Positions 25,231 through 32,890 of a DNA stretch of 64,000 bases are shown one piece after another. The position numbers and the translations under genes are program-made. Source of the stretch: FEB-7 sp963698265 (lineage in GTDB: Bacteria; Pseudomonadota; Gammaproteobacteria; Burkholderiales; Usitatibacteraceae); the NCBI GenBank assembly GCA_963698265.1, contig CAVOQC010000004.1:62001-126000 (forward strand), written 5' to 3'. How positions within the stretch are numbered: the stretch's first letter is position 1; each line of letters starts with the position of its first letter. The notes beneath the pieces are model-generated. The model had not been told where the DNA came from, did no database searches, and saw only the letters and a program-made list of their open reading frames with translations.

Positions 25231-27102
25231 ATGCCGCTCCTGCAGATTTCTGAGCCCGGCGAGACGCCCGAGCCGCACGAGCGCCACCTCGCGGTCGGTA
25301 TCGACCTGGGCACCACGCACTCCCTCGTGGCCACCGTGCGCAGCGGCTCGGCGGAGTGCCTCCCCGATGCCCAGGACCGCGTGCTGCTGCCTTCTGTCGT
25401 GCGCTACGGGCCGGGCGGCGCAGTCGTGGTGGGGCACGAGGCGCTGGCCATGGCGGCGGACGACCCGTCGAATACCATCGCGTCGGTGAAACGCTTCATG
25501 GGCCGCGGCGTCTCGGACGTCGCGAAGTACGGCGCGCTTCCCTATCGCTTCGTGGACGCGCCGGGGATGGTGGGCATCGAAACGGCCGCGGGCCTGCGCT
25601 CGCCGGTGCAGGTCTCGGCGGACATCCTGAGGACGCTTCGCGCGCGTGCCGAGCAAAGCCTGGGCGGCGAGCTCTTCGGCGCCGTGGTCACCGTGCCCGC
25701 CTATTTCGACGATTCCCAGCGCCAGGCCACCAAGGACGCGGCCCGCATCGCGGGACTCAACGTGCTGCGGCTCCTGAACGAGCCCACGGCGGCCGCCATC
25801 GCCTATGGCCTGGACAACGCCTCCGAGGGGACCTTCGCGATATTCGACCTGGGGGGCGGCACCTTCGACCTTTCCATCCTCAAGCTCACGCGCGGCGTCT
25901 TCGAGGTCCTTTCCACCAGCGGCGACTCGGCCCTGGGCGGCGACGACTTCGACCAGGCGATCGCGAGGCACTGGCGCAAGGCGCACGGACTGGCGGACGC
26001 TTCCGGTCGGGACACGCGTCGACTCCTGGCCGCTGCCCGGGAGGTGAAGGAGCGCCTGTCCGGGGCGGATTCCGCCGACGCCAAGGTGACCTTCACCTGG
26101 GGGCAGCAGCTGCACCTTCGCCTCGAGCGCCGGGAGTTCGAGGAGATCACCGCCTCCCTCATCCAGAAGACGATCGTGCCGACGCGCAAGGCGCTGCGCG
26201 ATGCGGGCCTCGCCGCGACGCAGGTCGACGGTGTCGTGCTGGTCGGCGGAGCGACCCGGATGCCGCACCTGCAGCGCGCCGTGGCGTCCTACTTCCAGCG
26301 CGAGCCGCTCGTGAACCTCGATCCGGAGCAGGTGGTCGCCCTGGGTGCCGCGACCCAGGCCAACGCGCTCGCGGGAAACCGCGCCGCCGGCGACGACTGG
26401 CTGCTCCTGGACGTGATCCCGCTCTCGCTTGGCCTGGAGACGATGGGCGGGCTCGTGGAGAAGGTGATCCCGCGCAATTCCACCATTCCGGCTGCGCGCG
26501 CCCAGGAGTTCACCACCTTCAAGGACGGCCAGACGGCGATGGCGGTCCACGTGGTGCAGGGCGAGCGCGAGCTCGTGGCCGACTGCCGCTCGCTCGCGCG
26601 CTTCGAGCTTCGCGGCATCCCGCCCATGGTCGCGGGCGCCGCGCGCATCGCCGTGACCTTCCAGGTGGACGCGGACGGGCTGCTGTCGGTGTCCGCCCGC
26701 GAGAAGACCACCGGCGTGAGTTCCTCCGTGGTGGTCAAGCCCTCCTACGGTCTCACGGACGACGAGGTCGCCGCGATGCTGCGCGAGGGGTTCGACCACG
26801 CGCAGGCGGACCGCGACGCCCGCGCCCTCGCCGAGCAGCGCGTGGAGGCGCAGGCGCTCATTGCCGCGATCGGAAGCGCCCTGGAGCAGGACGGCGACCT
26901 GCTCTCGCCCGAGGAGCGCGCGTCCCTCTCGGCCGGGATCGCCTCGCTCGAGGCGGCAGGCAAGGCGACGGACCACCGGGCGCTCAAGTCGGCTGTCGAG
27001 TCGCTCAATCGTGCGAGCGAAGCGTTCGCGGCGCGGCGCATGGACCGCTCGGTGTCGAAAGCGCTCGCGGGCCGGCGGCTGGACGAGGTTGGATCGAAAT
27101 GA
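25231..27102 (+). CDS. hscA: Fe-S assembly Hsp70 chaperone HscA
   Basis: A 623-residue Hsp70. Nucleotide-binding motifs are GIDLGTTHSLVA near residue 25, FDLGGGTFDLS near 205 and VLVGGATRMPHLQ near 335. The substrate-binding domain begins near DVIPLSLGLETMGG and ends with a helical lid. HscA releases the cluster from IscU by recognising LPPVK. The stop overlaps the fdx start (ATGA). Confidence 0.97.
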   Translation: MPLLQISEPGETPEPHERHLAVGIDLGTTHSLVATVRSGSAECLPDAQDRVLLPSVVRYGPGGAVVVGHEALAMAADDPSNTIASVKRFMGRGVSDVAKYGALPYRFVDAPGMVGIETAAGLRSPVQVSADILRTLRARAEQSLGGELFGAVVTVPAYFDDSQRQATKDAARIAGLNVLRLLNEPTAAAIAYGLDNASEGTFAIFDLGGGTFDLSILKLTRGVFEVLSTSGDSALGGDDFDQAIARHWRKAHGLADASGRDTRRLLAAAREVKERLSGADSADAKVTFTWGQQLHLRLERREFEEITASLIQKTIVPTRKALRDAGLAATQVDGVVLVGGATRMPHLQRAVASYFQREPLVNLDPEQVVALGAATQANALAGNRAAGDDWLLLDVIPLSLGLETMGGLVEKVIPRNSTIPAARAQEFTTFKDGQTAMAVHVVQGERELVADCRSLARFELRGIPPMVAGAARIAVTFQVDADGLLSVSAREKTTGVSSSVVVKPSYGLTDDEVAAMLREGFDHAQADRDARALAEQRVEAQALIAAIGSALEQDGDLLSPEERASLSAGIASLEAAGKATDHRALKSAVESLNRASEAFAARRMDRSVSKALAGRRLDEVGSK

Positions 27103-27440
27103 CCCGGATCACGGTGCTGCCGCACGAGGCCCTGTGTCCCGAAGGCGCGCAGTTCGATGCCGAGCCCGGGACGACGCTCTGCGACAACCTGCTCGCCCAC
27201 GGCATCGAGATCGAGCATGCGTGCGAGAAGTCCTGCGCCTGCACCACTTGCCACGTGATTGTCCGCGAGGGCATCGACTCGCTCGAGCCCGCCTCGGAGA
27301 AGGAGGACGATCTCCTCGACAAGGCATGGGGCCTGGAATTCACCTCGCGCCTGTCCTGCCAGGCGAAGGTGGGAGACACGCCGCTCACGGTCGAGATCCC
27401 CAAGTACACGATCAACCAGGTATCGGAGGCCAAGCGATGA
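27099..27440 (+). CDS. fdx: [2Fe-2S] ferredoxin of the isc operon
   Basis: A 113-residue adrenodoxin-type ferredoxin. Ligands are in HACEKSCACTTCHV plus the cysteine in RLSCQAKV. It donates electrons for cluster assembly on IscU. It overlaps hscA upstream and iscX downstream by 4 bp each. Confidence 0.97.
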   Translation: MTRITVLPHEALCPEGAQFDAEPGTTLCDNLLAHGIEIEHACEKSCACTTCHVIVREGIDSLEPASEKEDDLLDKAWGLEFTSRLSCQAKVGDTPLTVEIPKYTINQVSEAKR

Positions 27441-27631
27441 AATGGACCGACACGCGCGAGATCGCGATCGCGCTCGCCGACCGCTACCCCGACGTCGACC
27501 CGAAGTCGGTCCGGTTCACGGACCTGCGCGGGTGGGTGATGGGGCTGGAAGGCTTCTCCGACGCGCCCGATCGCTCGGGCGAGAAGATCCTCGAGGCGAT
27601 CCAGATGGCCTGGATCGAGGAAGCGGATTGA
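27437..27631 (+). CDS. iscX: Fe-S assembly protein IscX
   Basis: A 64-residue acidic protein of the IscX/YfhJ family (MKWTDTREIAIALADRYPDVDP, winged-helix-like). It binds IscS and iron and tunes desulfurase activity. It is the last gene of the isc operon; a long hairpin follows 13 bp after the stop. Confidence 0.96.
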   Translation: MKWTDTREIAIALADRYPDVDPKSVRFTDLRGWVMGLEGFSDAPDRSGEKILEAIQMAWIEEAD

Positions 27632-27644
27632 TCGCCTGAAATGC

Positions 27645-27674
27645 TGAGGGGGGCGGGTTTCCCCGCCCCCCTCA
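27645..27674. terminator. hairpin between isc operon and rhodanese gene
   Basis: A perfect 13-bp GC-rich stem with a 4-nt loop between convergent genes. There is no clear T-tract on either side, so it may act as a weak terminator or an RNA 3'-end stabiliser for both. Confidence 0.6.
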
Positions 27675-27690
27675 AGCGAAGCGCCGCGGG

Positions 27691-29070
27691 TCAGTTGGGG
27701 CTTACCGTGACCTTGCCGGCCTTGTTGATGTCGACCTCGGCATTCACGAACGCCGCGTTGTAGCCCTTGTCCTTCAGCTTGTGAAAGGCCATCTCCGCGC
27801 GAACGCCCGTCGAGCAGTGCGCGACGATGCGCTTGTCCTTCGGGATTTCCGCCATGCGCGCGAGCAGGTCCTCGTCGGGGATGAGCTTCGCGCCCTTGAT
27901 CATGCCGGCGTTGGCTTCGTCGGTGTTGCGCACGTCGAGGATCAGCGTGTCGGCCGGGGTGCTTGCCACGAGCTTGCGGAACGCCTCTATCCCGATGTCG
28001 CCTGCGCGCGGCTTGGGCACATAGGCGACCGTGGTCGCGAGGGCGCCGGTGGCGACCGGGTAGCCCGCGGACTTCCAGCCGTTGAAGCCGCCGGGAATCA
28101 CGGTCACGTTCACGTAACCGGCCCGGGTGATCGCGGAAGCCACTTCCATGGCCGCCTTCCCGTTGTCGGCGTCATAGACCATGACCGGGGGCTTCAACTT
28201 CTTGTCGGGGAACTTGGCGACCGCGGCCTTCACCTGCGCCGGGGTGATGGAAGCCGCTCCCGGAATGAAGCCCGCCCTGGATTCGGCCGCCGGGCGTGCG
28301 TCGACCAGGACGTGCGGGATGGCCTTGCCGATCCACGCCTCCTTCAGGTGCGCCGCCGCGAGCACGCCGACGCTCTTCTGCGTCCACTCCGGCCACCCCT
28401 CCCGGTAGACCCGCACGTTCGTGTAGCCCATCGCCTCGGCTCGCAGGAGCGAATTCGGGCTCAGCATGCAGGTGATGCCCTGGCAGAAGAAGATGATCCG
28501 CTTTGCCTTGTCCGCGGGCAGCTTCTCCGCGGCGAGCGCGTCGAAGCCCTTGGTCGTGAAGGGCAGGTTGATCGCGGTGGGAATGGTGCCTTCCTGCACG
28601 CGTGGCACGGGGCGGGAGTCGACCAGCACGTAGTTGCCGGCATCCGGGCCCTTCGCCACGAGCGCGGCGACGTCCTCGTAGTGCGCGAGCTTCTCCGGGG
28701 CGATCTTGATCGGGCCCTTGAACCAGATCTTCGTGGCCGTCTTGACCCCGTCCTTGTCGACGTAGGCGATCTTCGCCTCGTGGCCCTTGCGCATGTCGCG
28801 CATCGCCTCCGCGGGCTTGGGATCCCCGCCTTCGACCACCTGGATGGTCTTGGGGTCGAACTTCACGATCTCGGTCGCCGCGTCGATCTTCAGCTGGATC
28901 GACTGGGACTTGAAGGCGACGTTCTCGAAATTCCCGAAGGTCTCGCCGTCCCCGGCCTTGTGGCAGTTGGTGCAGAACTTCGGGATGTTGGCCTTGGCGG
29001 CCGGAGCCTCGGCGAGGGCGGCGGGAGCGAGTCCCATCGCGATCACGGCGGCAAGGGTGCGAAGCTTCAT
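27691..29070 (-). CDS. exported c-type haem and triple rhodanese protein
   Basis: A 459-residue periplasmic protein with a signal peptide (MKLRTLAAVIAMGLAPAALA). One haem c motif CTNCH (C33, C36, H37) follows, then three rhodanese domains (about 155-250, 260-350 and 365-455). Domain 1 has a cysteine in FFCQGITCMLS and domain 3 in VAHCSTGVRAEMA. Domain 2 has MVYDADNGKA with no cysteine and is probably inactive. GAAGGAG precedes ATG 29070; the longer frame to 29190 lacks a signal peptide start. Likely binds or transfers sulfane sulfur coupled to electron transfer; the pathway is unknown. Confidence 0.8.
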   Translation of the reverse strand: MKLRTLAAVIAMGLAPAALAEAPAAKANIPKFCTNCHKAGDGETFGNFENVAFKSQSIQLKIDAATEIVKFDPKTIQVVEGGDPKPAEAMRDMRKGHEAKIAYVDKDGVKTATKIWFKGPIKIAPEKLAHYEDVAALVAKGPDAGNYVLVDSRPVPRVQEGTIPTAINLPFTTKGFDALAAEKLPADKAKRIIFFCQGITCMLSPNSLLRAEAMGYTNVRVYREGWPEWTQKSVGVLAAAHLKEAWIGKAIPHVLVDARPAAESRAGFIPGAASITPAQVKAAVAKFPDKKLKPPVMVYDADNGKAAMEVASAITRAGYVNVTVIPGGFNGWKSAGYPVATGALATTVAYVPKPRAGDIGIEAFRKLVASTPADTLILDVRNTDEANAGMIKGAKLIPDEDLLARMAEIPKDKRIVAHCSTGVRAEMAFHKLKDKGYNAAFVNAEVDINKAGKVTVSPN

Positions 29071-29167
29071 GGCGCGTACTCCTTCTCTGACAGTGTGGTA
29101 TGTCGTCGGGGACGACGCCCGCAAGCCCTGCGAGTAGGAATTGCGCGAGCGTGCCTCCCTTTCGCCA

Positions 29168-29173
29168 CCATTA
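29168..29173 (-). promoter_or_regulatory. putative -10 box for the rhodanese gene
   Basis: TAATGG on the minus strand, giving a start site near 29162 and placing the FNR-like box centre at about -42. Confidence 0.35.
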
Positions 29174-29197
29174 GGCACCCGGGACGGCACGGACCGG

Positions 29198-29211
29198 CTG
29201 ACTTATATCAA
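29198..29211 (-). promoter_or_regulatory. FNR-like box (TTGAT-N4-GTCAG)
   Basis: Eight of ten conserved FNR positions match when read on the minus strand. It is weaker than the box at 9806 but has the same promoter geometry. Confidence 0.45.
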
Positions 29212-29262
29212 CGCGCCCTTATATACCCCCGGCCTTCGGCCCGAAGTGCCTGAAAAAAAGGC

Positions 29263-29289
29263 AAAAAAAAGGGGCAGGAAACCTGCCCC
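29263..29289 (-). terminator. intrinsic terminator of the predicted sRNA
   Basis: Stem GGGGCAGG/CCTGCCCC with loop TTT followed by eight T on the minus strand. It is almost ideal. It lies 280 bp beyond the glrR stop, too far to be the obvious glrR terminator. Confidence 0.92.
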
Positions 29290-29375
29290 ACAAGGCGCAC
29301 TCTTGAAAACGGAGGAAGAACCAGCCGGCCTTTCACCGACCCGGAGCCGAGGAGGCTCTGGCATGACGTTTCGCA
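29263..29375 (-). ncRNA. predicted sigma-54-dependent small RNA downstream of glrR
   Basis: The start is predicted 12 nt after the -12 element of the sigma-54 promoter and the end at the T-run of the terminator, about 113 nt. Predicted folds in order are a short hairpin (arms 29344-29348 and 29354-29358), a second hairpin (29324-29328 with 29336-29340), an unpaired pyrimidine tract UUCUUCCUCC (29311-29320), and the terminator hairpin. The tract is complementary to Shine-Dalgarno sequences. No open frame in it has a ribosome-binding site. In enterobacteria GlrR drives the sRNA GlmY from a sigma-54 promoter next to its gene cluster; I infer an analogous role. I see no sequence similarity to GlmY/GlmZ. 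Confidence 0.65.
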
Positions 29376-29385
29376 TGGATTATCT

Positions 29386-29401
29386 AGCAATCGTAGTGCC
29401 A
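29386..29401 (-). promoter_or_regulatory. sigma-54 promoter TGGCAC-N5-TTGCT
   Basis: Exact match to the -24/-12 consensus (TGGCAC, 5 bp, TTGCT) with the required GG-to-GC spacing. It is the only TGGCAC-N5-TTGC match I found in the window on either strand, and it points to the strong terminator about 100 bp downstream. Confidence 0.8.
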
Positions 29402-29477
29402 AGTCCATGTTTCCCTGAAGAATCAGACTCTTACCGGAATCGCTGCCTGGTCGATGGTGGGGCAGGGCATCGGATGG

Positions 29478-29495
29478 CGTCGCCAACCGGCGACA
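29478..29495 (-). promoter_or_regulatory. upstream activating palindrome, TGTC-N10-GACG
   Basis: TGTC-N10-GACG with a perfect inner repeat GTCGCC-GGTT-GGCGAC. It resembles the TGTC-N10-GACA sites bound by enterobacterial GlrR. It is centred about 110 bp upstream of the predicted sRNA start, the usual enhancer distance. Confidence 0.62.
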
Positions 29496-29505
29496 TCCAA
29501 AATGC

Positions 29506-29519
29506 GTTACAAACGTAAC
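29506..29519 (-). promoter_or_regulatory. second upstream palindrome GTTAC-N4-GTAAC
   Basis: A perfect 14-bp inverted repeat about 137 bp upstream of the predicted sRNA start. It could be a second enhancer element or the site of another regulator; it lacks the TGTC half-site. Confidence 0.4.
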
Positions 29520-29568
29520 CCCTTGATTTTCGGCTGCGCAGGCTGTCTCCGGGCGGAGACGGCCCGCG

Positions 29569-30930
29569 TCACTTCGAGCCGGTTTTGAAGATCGCCGCCT
29601 CGATGCCGTGGCGTTGCAGGAGCTTGTAGAACTCCGTCCGGTTGCGCCGGGCGAGGCGCGCGGCCTGCGACACGCTGCCCTGGGTGAGCTTCATCAGTCG
29701 CGTGAGGTAGTCGCGCTCGAAGCGCTTTCGCGCATCCTCGAAGGAAGTCATCTCGTGCATCTCGACCTGGATCGCCTGCTCGACGAACACGGTCGGGATA
29801 ACTTCCGTCGGGCACAGCGCGACCGATTGCTCCACCACGTTGTAGAGCTGCCGGACGTTCCCCGGCCATTTCGCCTTGCCCAGCATCTCCAGCGCCGCGG
29901 GGGCAAAGGAGGCCTTGTCGCGTCCGTAGCGGTGCGCCATCGACTCCAGGAAGTGCCGCGCGAGGAGCGCGATGTCCTCCGGGCGCTCGGCCAGGCTGGG
30001 CAGGCGCAGGCCGACCACGTTCAGGCGGTAGTAGAGATCCTCGCGAAAGCCACCGGTTTCCTTTTCCTTCGCGAGGTCGCGGTGGGTCGCCGAAATGATG
30101 CGCACGTCGATGGGAACCGTGCGCGAGGCGCCGATCGGGCGCACCTCGCGGGCCTCGATCACGCGCAGCAGCTTCACCTGCAGCGGCAGCGGCATGTCGC
30201 CGATCTCGTCCAGGAAAAGCGTTCCCCGGTCGGCGGTGATGAAGAGGCCGCGGTGGTCCGCGATGGCGCCGGTGAACGAGCCCTTCGTGTGTCCGAAGAG
30301 CTCGCTCTCCAGCAGCGTCTCCGGAATGGCCCCGCAGTTGATCGCGACGAAGGGCTCGCCGGCGCGCGGGCTGGCGCGGTGGATGGCGCGGGCGAGGAGC
30401 TCCTTGCCCGATCCGCTCTCGCCCTGTATCAGGACGCTCGCGTCGCTCGCGGCCACGCGCTGCGCCCGCGACAGGAGGTCTTCCATGAGCGAGGAGCGCG
30501 TGACGATTTCCTCGCGCCACGCCTGCCCCTCTCCCGTGCGCCCCTTGTGCCCGCCGTGCAGCGCGAGCGCGCGCGCGATCTGCGCCAGCAGCTCGTCCGC
30601 GTCGTAGGGCTTGGTGAGGTACCCGAAGACGCCGCGCTTCACCGCCGCCACGGCGTCGGGAATCGTGCCGTGCGCGGTGAGGATGATGACCGGCAGTCCC
30701 GGGTAGGACGCCTGGATCTCCCGGAACAGCGCCATGCCGTCCATCCCGCTCATGCGCAGGTCGGAGAGCACGACGTCGGGGCGGAAGGCGGCGATGGCCG
30801 CAAGGGCTCGGGGCCCGCTGTCGACCGCGTTCACGGCGTATCCGTTGGCCTTGAGCCGGATCGCGAGGAGCCGGAGGAGATCCGGGTCGTCGTCAACCAG
30901 CAACAGCGAGGCGCGGCCTTGCGAGGTCAT
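29569..30930 (-). CDS. glrR: sigma-54-dependent response regulator GlrR
   Basis: A 453-residue enhancer-binding protein. The receiver domain (about 8-125) has phospho-acceptor D57. The AAA+ domain carries Walker A GESGSGKE, GSFTGA (the sigma-54 contact loop, usually GAFTGA) and FLDEIGDMP. The C-terminal Fis-type helix-turn-helix is GSVSQAARLARRNRTEFYKLLQRHG, nearly that of E. coli GlrR. ATG 30930 is chosen to give a normal receiver start, but no clear ribosome-binding site is seen. The kinase gene is upstream. The predicted target, a sigma-54 sRNA promoter, lies just beyond the stop. Confidence 0.9.
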   Translation of the reverse strand: MTSQGRASLLLVDDDPDLLRLLAIRLKANGYAVNAVDSGPRALAAIAAFRPDVVLSDLRMSGMDGMALFREIQASYPGLPVIILTAHGTIPDAVAAVKRGVFGYLTKPYDADELLAQIARALALHGGHKGRTGEGQAWREEIVTRSSLMEDLLSRAQRVAASDASVLIQGESGSGKELLARAIHRASPRAGEPFVAINCGAIPETLLESELFGHTKGSFTGAIADHRGLFITADRGTLFLDEIGDMPLPLQVKLLRVIEAREVRPIGASRTVPIDVRIISATHRDLAKEKETGGFREDLYYRLNVVGLRLPSLAERPEDIALLARHFLESMAHRYGRDKASFAPAALEMLGKAKWPGNVRQLYNVVEQSVALCPTEVIPTVFVEQAIQVEMHEMTSFEDARKRFERDYLTRLMKLTQGSVSQAARLARRNRTEFYKLLQRHGIEAAIFKTGSK

Positions 30931-31110
30931 GGCGGGAGGTGGGGTCCTTGCGGGCGCTGCAATGGGGGTCATCAGCATGGTGGCGATCGAGGCGGGTCGT
31001 TTCGGGAGGGGGCGCAGGCCCGTATCCGGGCGGCGGGCTGTCATCGCGAACCGGCAGCAAGAATCCTGCCATCAGTGGCCGCCGGTGGCCCGGAATCCGG
31101 CGCGCGCGCC

Positions 31111-32556
31111 TCATGCGGCCGCTTCGTGCTGGTCCCGCTTGCGGGGAATGCGGATCCGGAAGTGGGCGCCGGGCCCGTCGAGGATCTCCACGCGGCCCTT
31201 GTGGAGGCTCACGTACTCCTTGACTATCGACAGCCCCAGGCCGCTGCCCTTGATCGCCGCTAGGGGGGCGTCGGCTCCACGGTAGAAGGCCTCGAAGACC
31301 TTCTCGCGCTCCGGTGCGGGAATTCCCGGCCCCTCGTCGGCCACCTCGAATACGGCTTCCCCGCGGTCCTTGTAGAGCTTCACGGTGACGAGGCCCCGCT
31401 CCGGCGAGAACCTCACCGCGTTGGACAGCAGGTTGTCGAGCATCGCGCGGATCTTCTCCTCGTCGCAGTAGGCGGTGACGTTTTCCGCGTTGAAGTCGAC
31501 GCGGATGCTCCTTGCCACCATGGCGAGCTTGCGGTCGTTCACGACGCGCTTCACGACGTCGCGGAGCTGCACGATCTTCGCGTCGAGGAAGGAGGCCTGG
31601 GCGTGCACCGCGCTGTAGTTGAGGAGCCCCTCGATCAACTTCCTCAGTTCGATCGAGTTCTCGCGCAGGATGCTCGCGATCTCGTGCTGCTCGGCGTTGA
31701 GGTTTCCCACGACGCCGGAGGACAGGAGATCGGATCCCTCGCGAAGCGCCGTGAGGGGCGTCTTCAGCTCGTGGGAGATGTGCTGCAGGAACCGGGTCTT
31801 CTGCTCCTCCAGCGTGACCAGGCGCCGGCGCAGCCAGTCGAGCTGCTCGCCCAGGCGGACCATGTCGCCGGGGCCCTCGATCTCGATGGGGCGCGCGAAC
31901 TCGCCGTCGCCCAGGCACCGGATTGCGGAACTCACCTGGTTGATGGGGCGGGAGATCAGGAAGGTGAAGCTCGCGATGAGGAGCACGGCGGTGGGGATCA
32001 GCGCGACCAGCAGCCAGAAGACGCCGCTGCGCGAGCGGACCGCCTGCGCCCGAAGGCGCTCGATGGCCTCGTCGATCACGCCCTCTCCCAGGGAAACCAG
32101 GGACCGCGCCCGCGACGAGAGGAGGCGGAATTCGGCCGTGAGGCGCATCGAAAGCTCCGGCGAGGACGGCATCCGCGACAGGCGCCCGTGAATCTCCTCC
32201 TCTATGGCCGCGATCGCCGTGGTTTCCACGCGCTGAGCCTCCGACAGCGACATCTCCTCGAGCGCTCGCAGCGCAGCGGCGAAGTCGGTTCGGTCGGCGC
32301 GATAGGCGTCGAGGAAGGGCGCCTCTCCGGCCACGGCATACTGTCGCGCCGCGCGCTCGAGGGGGGGGACCTGCGAGGCGAGGGCGCGACTCGCCTGCGT
32401 CACGCGCACGGCGGCGAGGACCGCCTGCTCCGAGAGCGCGGCGAGCTTGTCGAACGCCACCGCGTTGGCGAAGAGCGCGAACACCAGGGGCGCGGCGACG
32501 ATCGTGAAGCCGATGAGCAGCAGCGACAGGAACGAGCGCGGGTAGGAGATGCGCAT
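31111..32556 (-). CDS. glrK: sensor histidine kinase GlrK (QseE-like)
   Basis: A 481-residue kinase with the GlrK layout. It has an N-terminal membrane helix, a mostly helical periplasmic domain (about 35-165), a second helix near 170-195, and a HAMP domain. Then comes H262 in FLQHISHELKTPLTALREGSDLL, and an ATPase domain with NLLSNAVRFSP, DEGPGIP and GSGLGLSIVKEYV. ATG 32556 (MRISYPRSFLSLLLIG) is preferred to 32613. It should phosphorylate GlrR. The enterobacterial lipoprotein gene qseG normally between glrK and glrR is absent: the 180-bp gap has no open frame with features. Confidence 0.9.
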   Translation of the reverse strand: MRISYPRSFLSLLLIGFTIVAAPLVFALFANAVAFDKLAALSEQAVLAAVRVTQASRALASQVPPLERAARQYAVAGEAPFLDAYRADRTDFAAALRALEEMSLSEAQRVETTAIAAIEEEIHGRLSRMPSSPELSMRLTAEFRLLSSRARSLVSLGEGVIDEAIERLRAQAVRSRSGVFWLLVALIPTAVLLIASFTFLISRPINQVSSAIRCLGDGEFARPIEIEGPGDMVRLGEQLDWLRRRLVTLEEQKTRFLQHISHELKTPLTALREGSDLLSSGVVGNLNAEQHEIASILRENSIELRKLIEGLLNYSAVHAQASFLDAKIVQLRDVVKRVVNDRKLAMVARSIRVDFNAENVTAYCDEEKIRAMLDNLLSNAVRFSPERGLVTVKLYKDRGEAVFEVADEGPGIPAPEREKVFEAFYRGADAPLAAIKGSGLGLSIVKEYVSLHKGRVEILDGPGAHFRIRIPRKRDQHEAAA

Positions 32557-32583
32557 CGCGAATGGGTCCGGGTTGGGCCGTGG

Positions 32584-32613
32584 ATTATCCTCCGTGCCGC
32601 GCGCGTGGCGCAA
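32584..32613 (-). promoter_or_regulatory. putative glrK promoter
   Basis: TTGCGC and GATAAT with an 18-bp spacer on the minus strand. The start site would be near 32577, about 20 bp before ATG 32556 and downstream of the alternative ATG 32613. Confidence 0.4.
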
Positions 32614-32635
32614 TCGGGCGCCGGAAGGCGCGTGC

Positions 32636-32641
32636 TATGAT
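32636..32641 (+). promoter_or_regulatory. extended -10 for the DUF3460 gene
   Basis: TGCTATGAT, an extended -10 (TGn plus TATGAT), 37 bp before the DUF3460 ATG. Confidence 0.5.
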
Positions 32642-32677
32642 CGCCGCCGTTTCCTTCCGCCGGCGTCACGACTTCCC

Positions 32678-32890
32678 ATGGCCTACCGTTCCGAAGCCAC
32701 TCGGTTCCTCGACCAGCTCCTGGACAAGCACCCGGAGCTTCGCGAGCTGCGCAGCCGCAACCGCGCGACATGGTGGGATCGGACGCAGGAACCCGAAGCA
32801 CTCGAGGAGCGCGAGGCCGCGCGGGTCGCGCAGGGCGATTACGTCTATTTCCCCCGTCCGCGAACGGAGCGCAGTCCCTCCGGCAGCTAG
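32678..32890 (+). CDS. DUF3460 family small protein
   Basis: A 70-residue hydrophilic protein: FLDQLLDKHPELRELRSRNRATWWD, then acidic helix and a terminal VAQGDYVYFPRP. This pattern is DUF3460, found in betaproteobacteria, of unknown function. It has its own extended -10 promoter and overlaps the serB stop by 4 bp on the opposite strand. ATG 32678 gives the family N-terminus (MAYRSEATRFL). Confidence 0.82.
   Translation: MAYRSEATRFLDQLLDKHPELRELRSRNRATWWDRTQEPEALEEREAARVAQGDYVYFPRPRTERSPSGS

Noticed and set aside
29263..29375. 6S RNA, SRP RNA, tmRNA or RNase P RNA at this place
   Set aside because: None of the conserved core sequences of these RNAs is present, and the promoter is sigma-54 type.
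29208..29486. 92-codon minus-strand ORF overlapping the predicted sRNA
   Set aside because: It starts upstream of the sigma-54 promoter, runs through the terminator stem, has no ribosome-binding site and no family resemblance.
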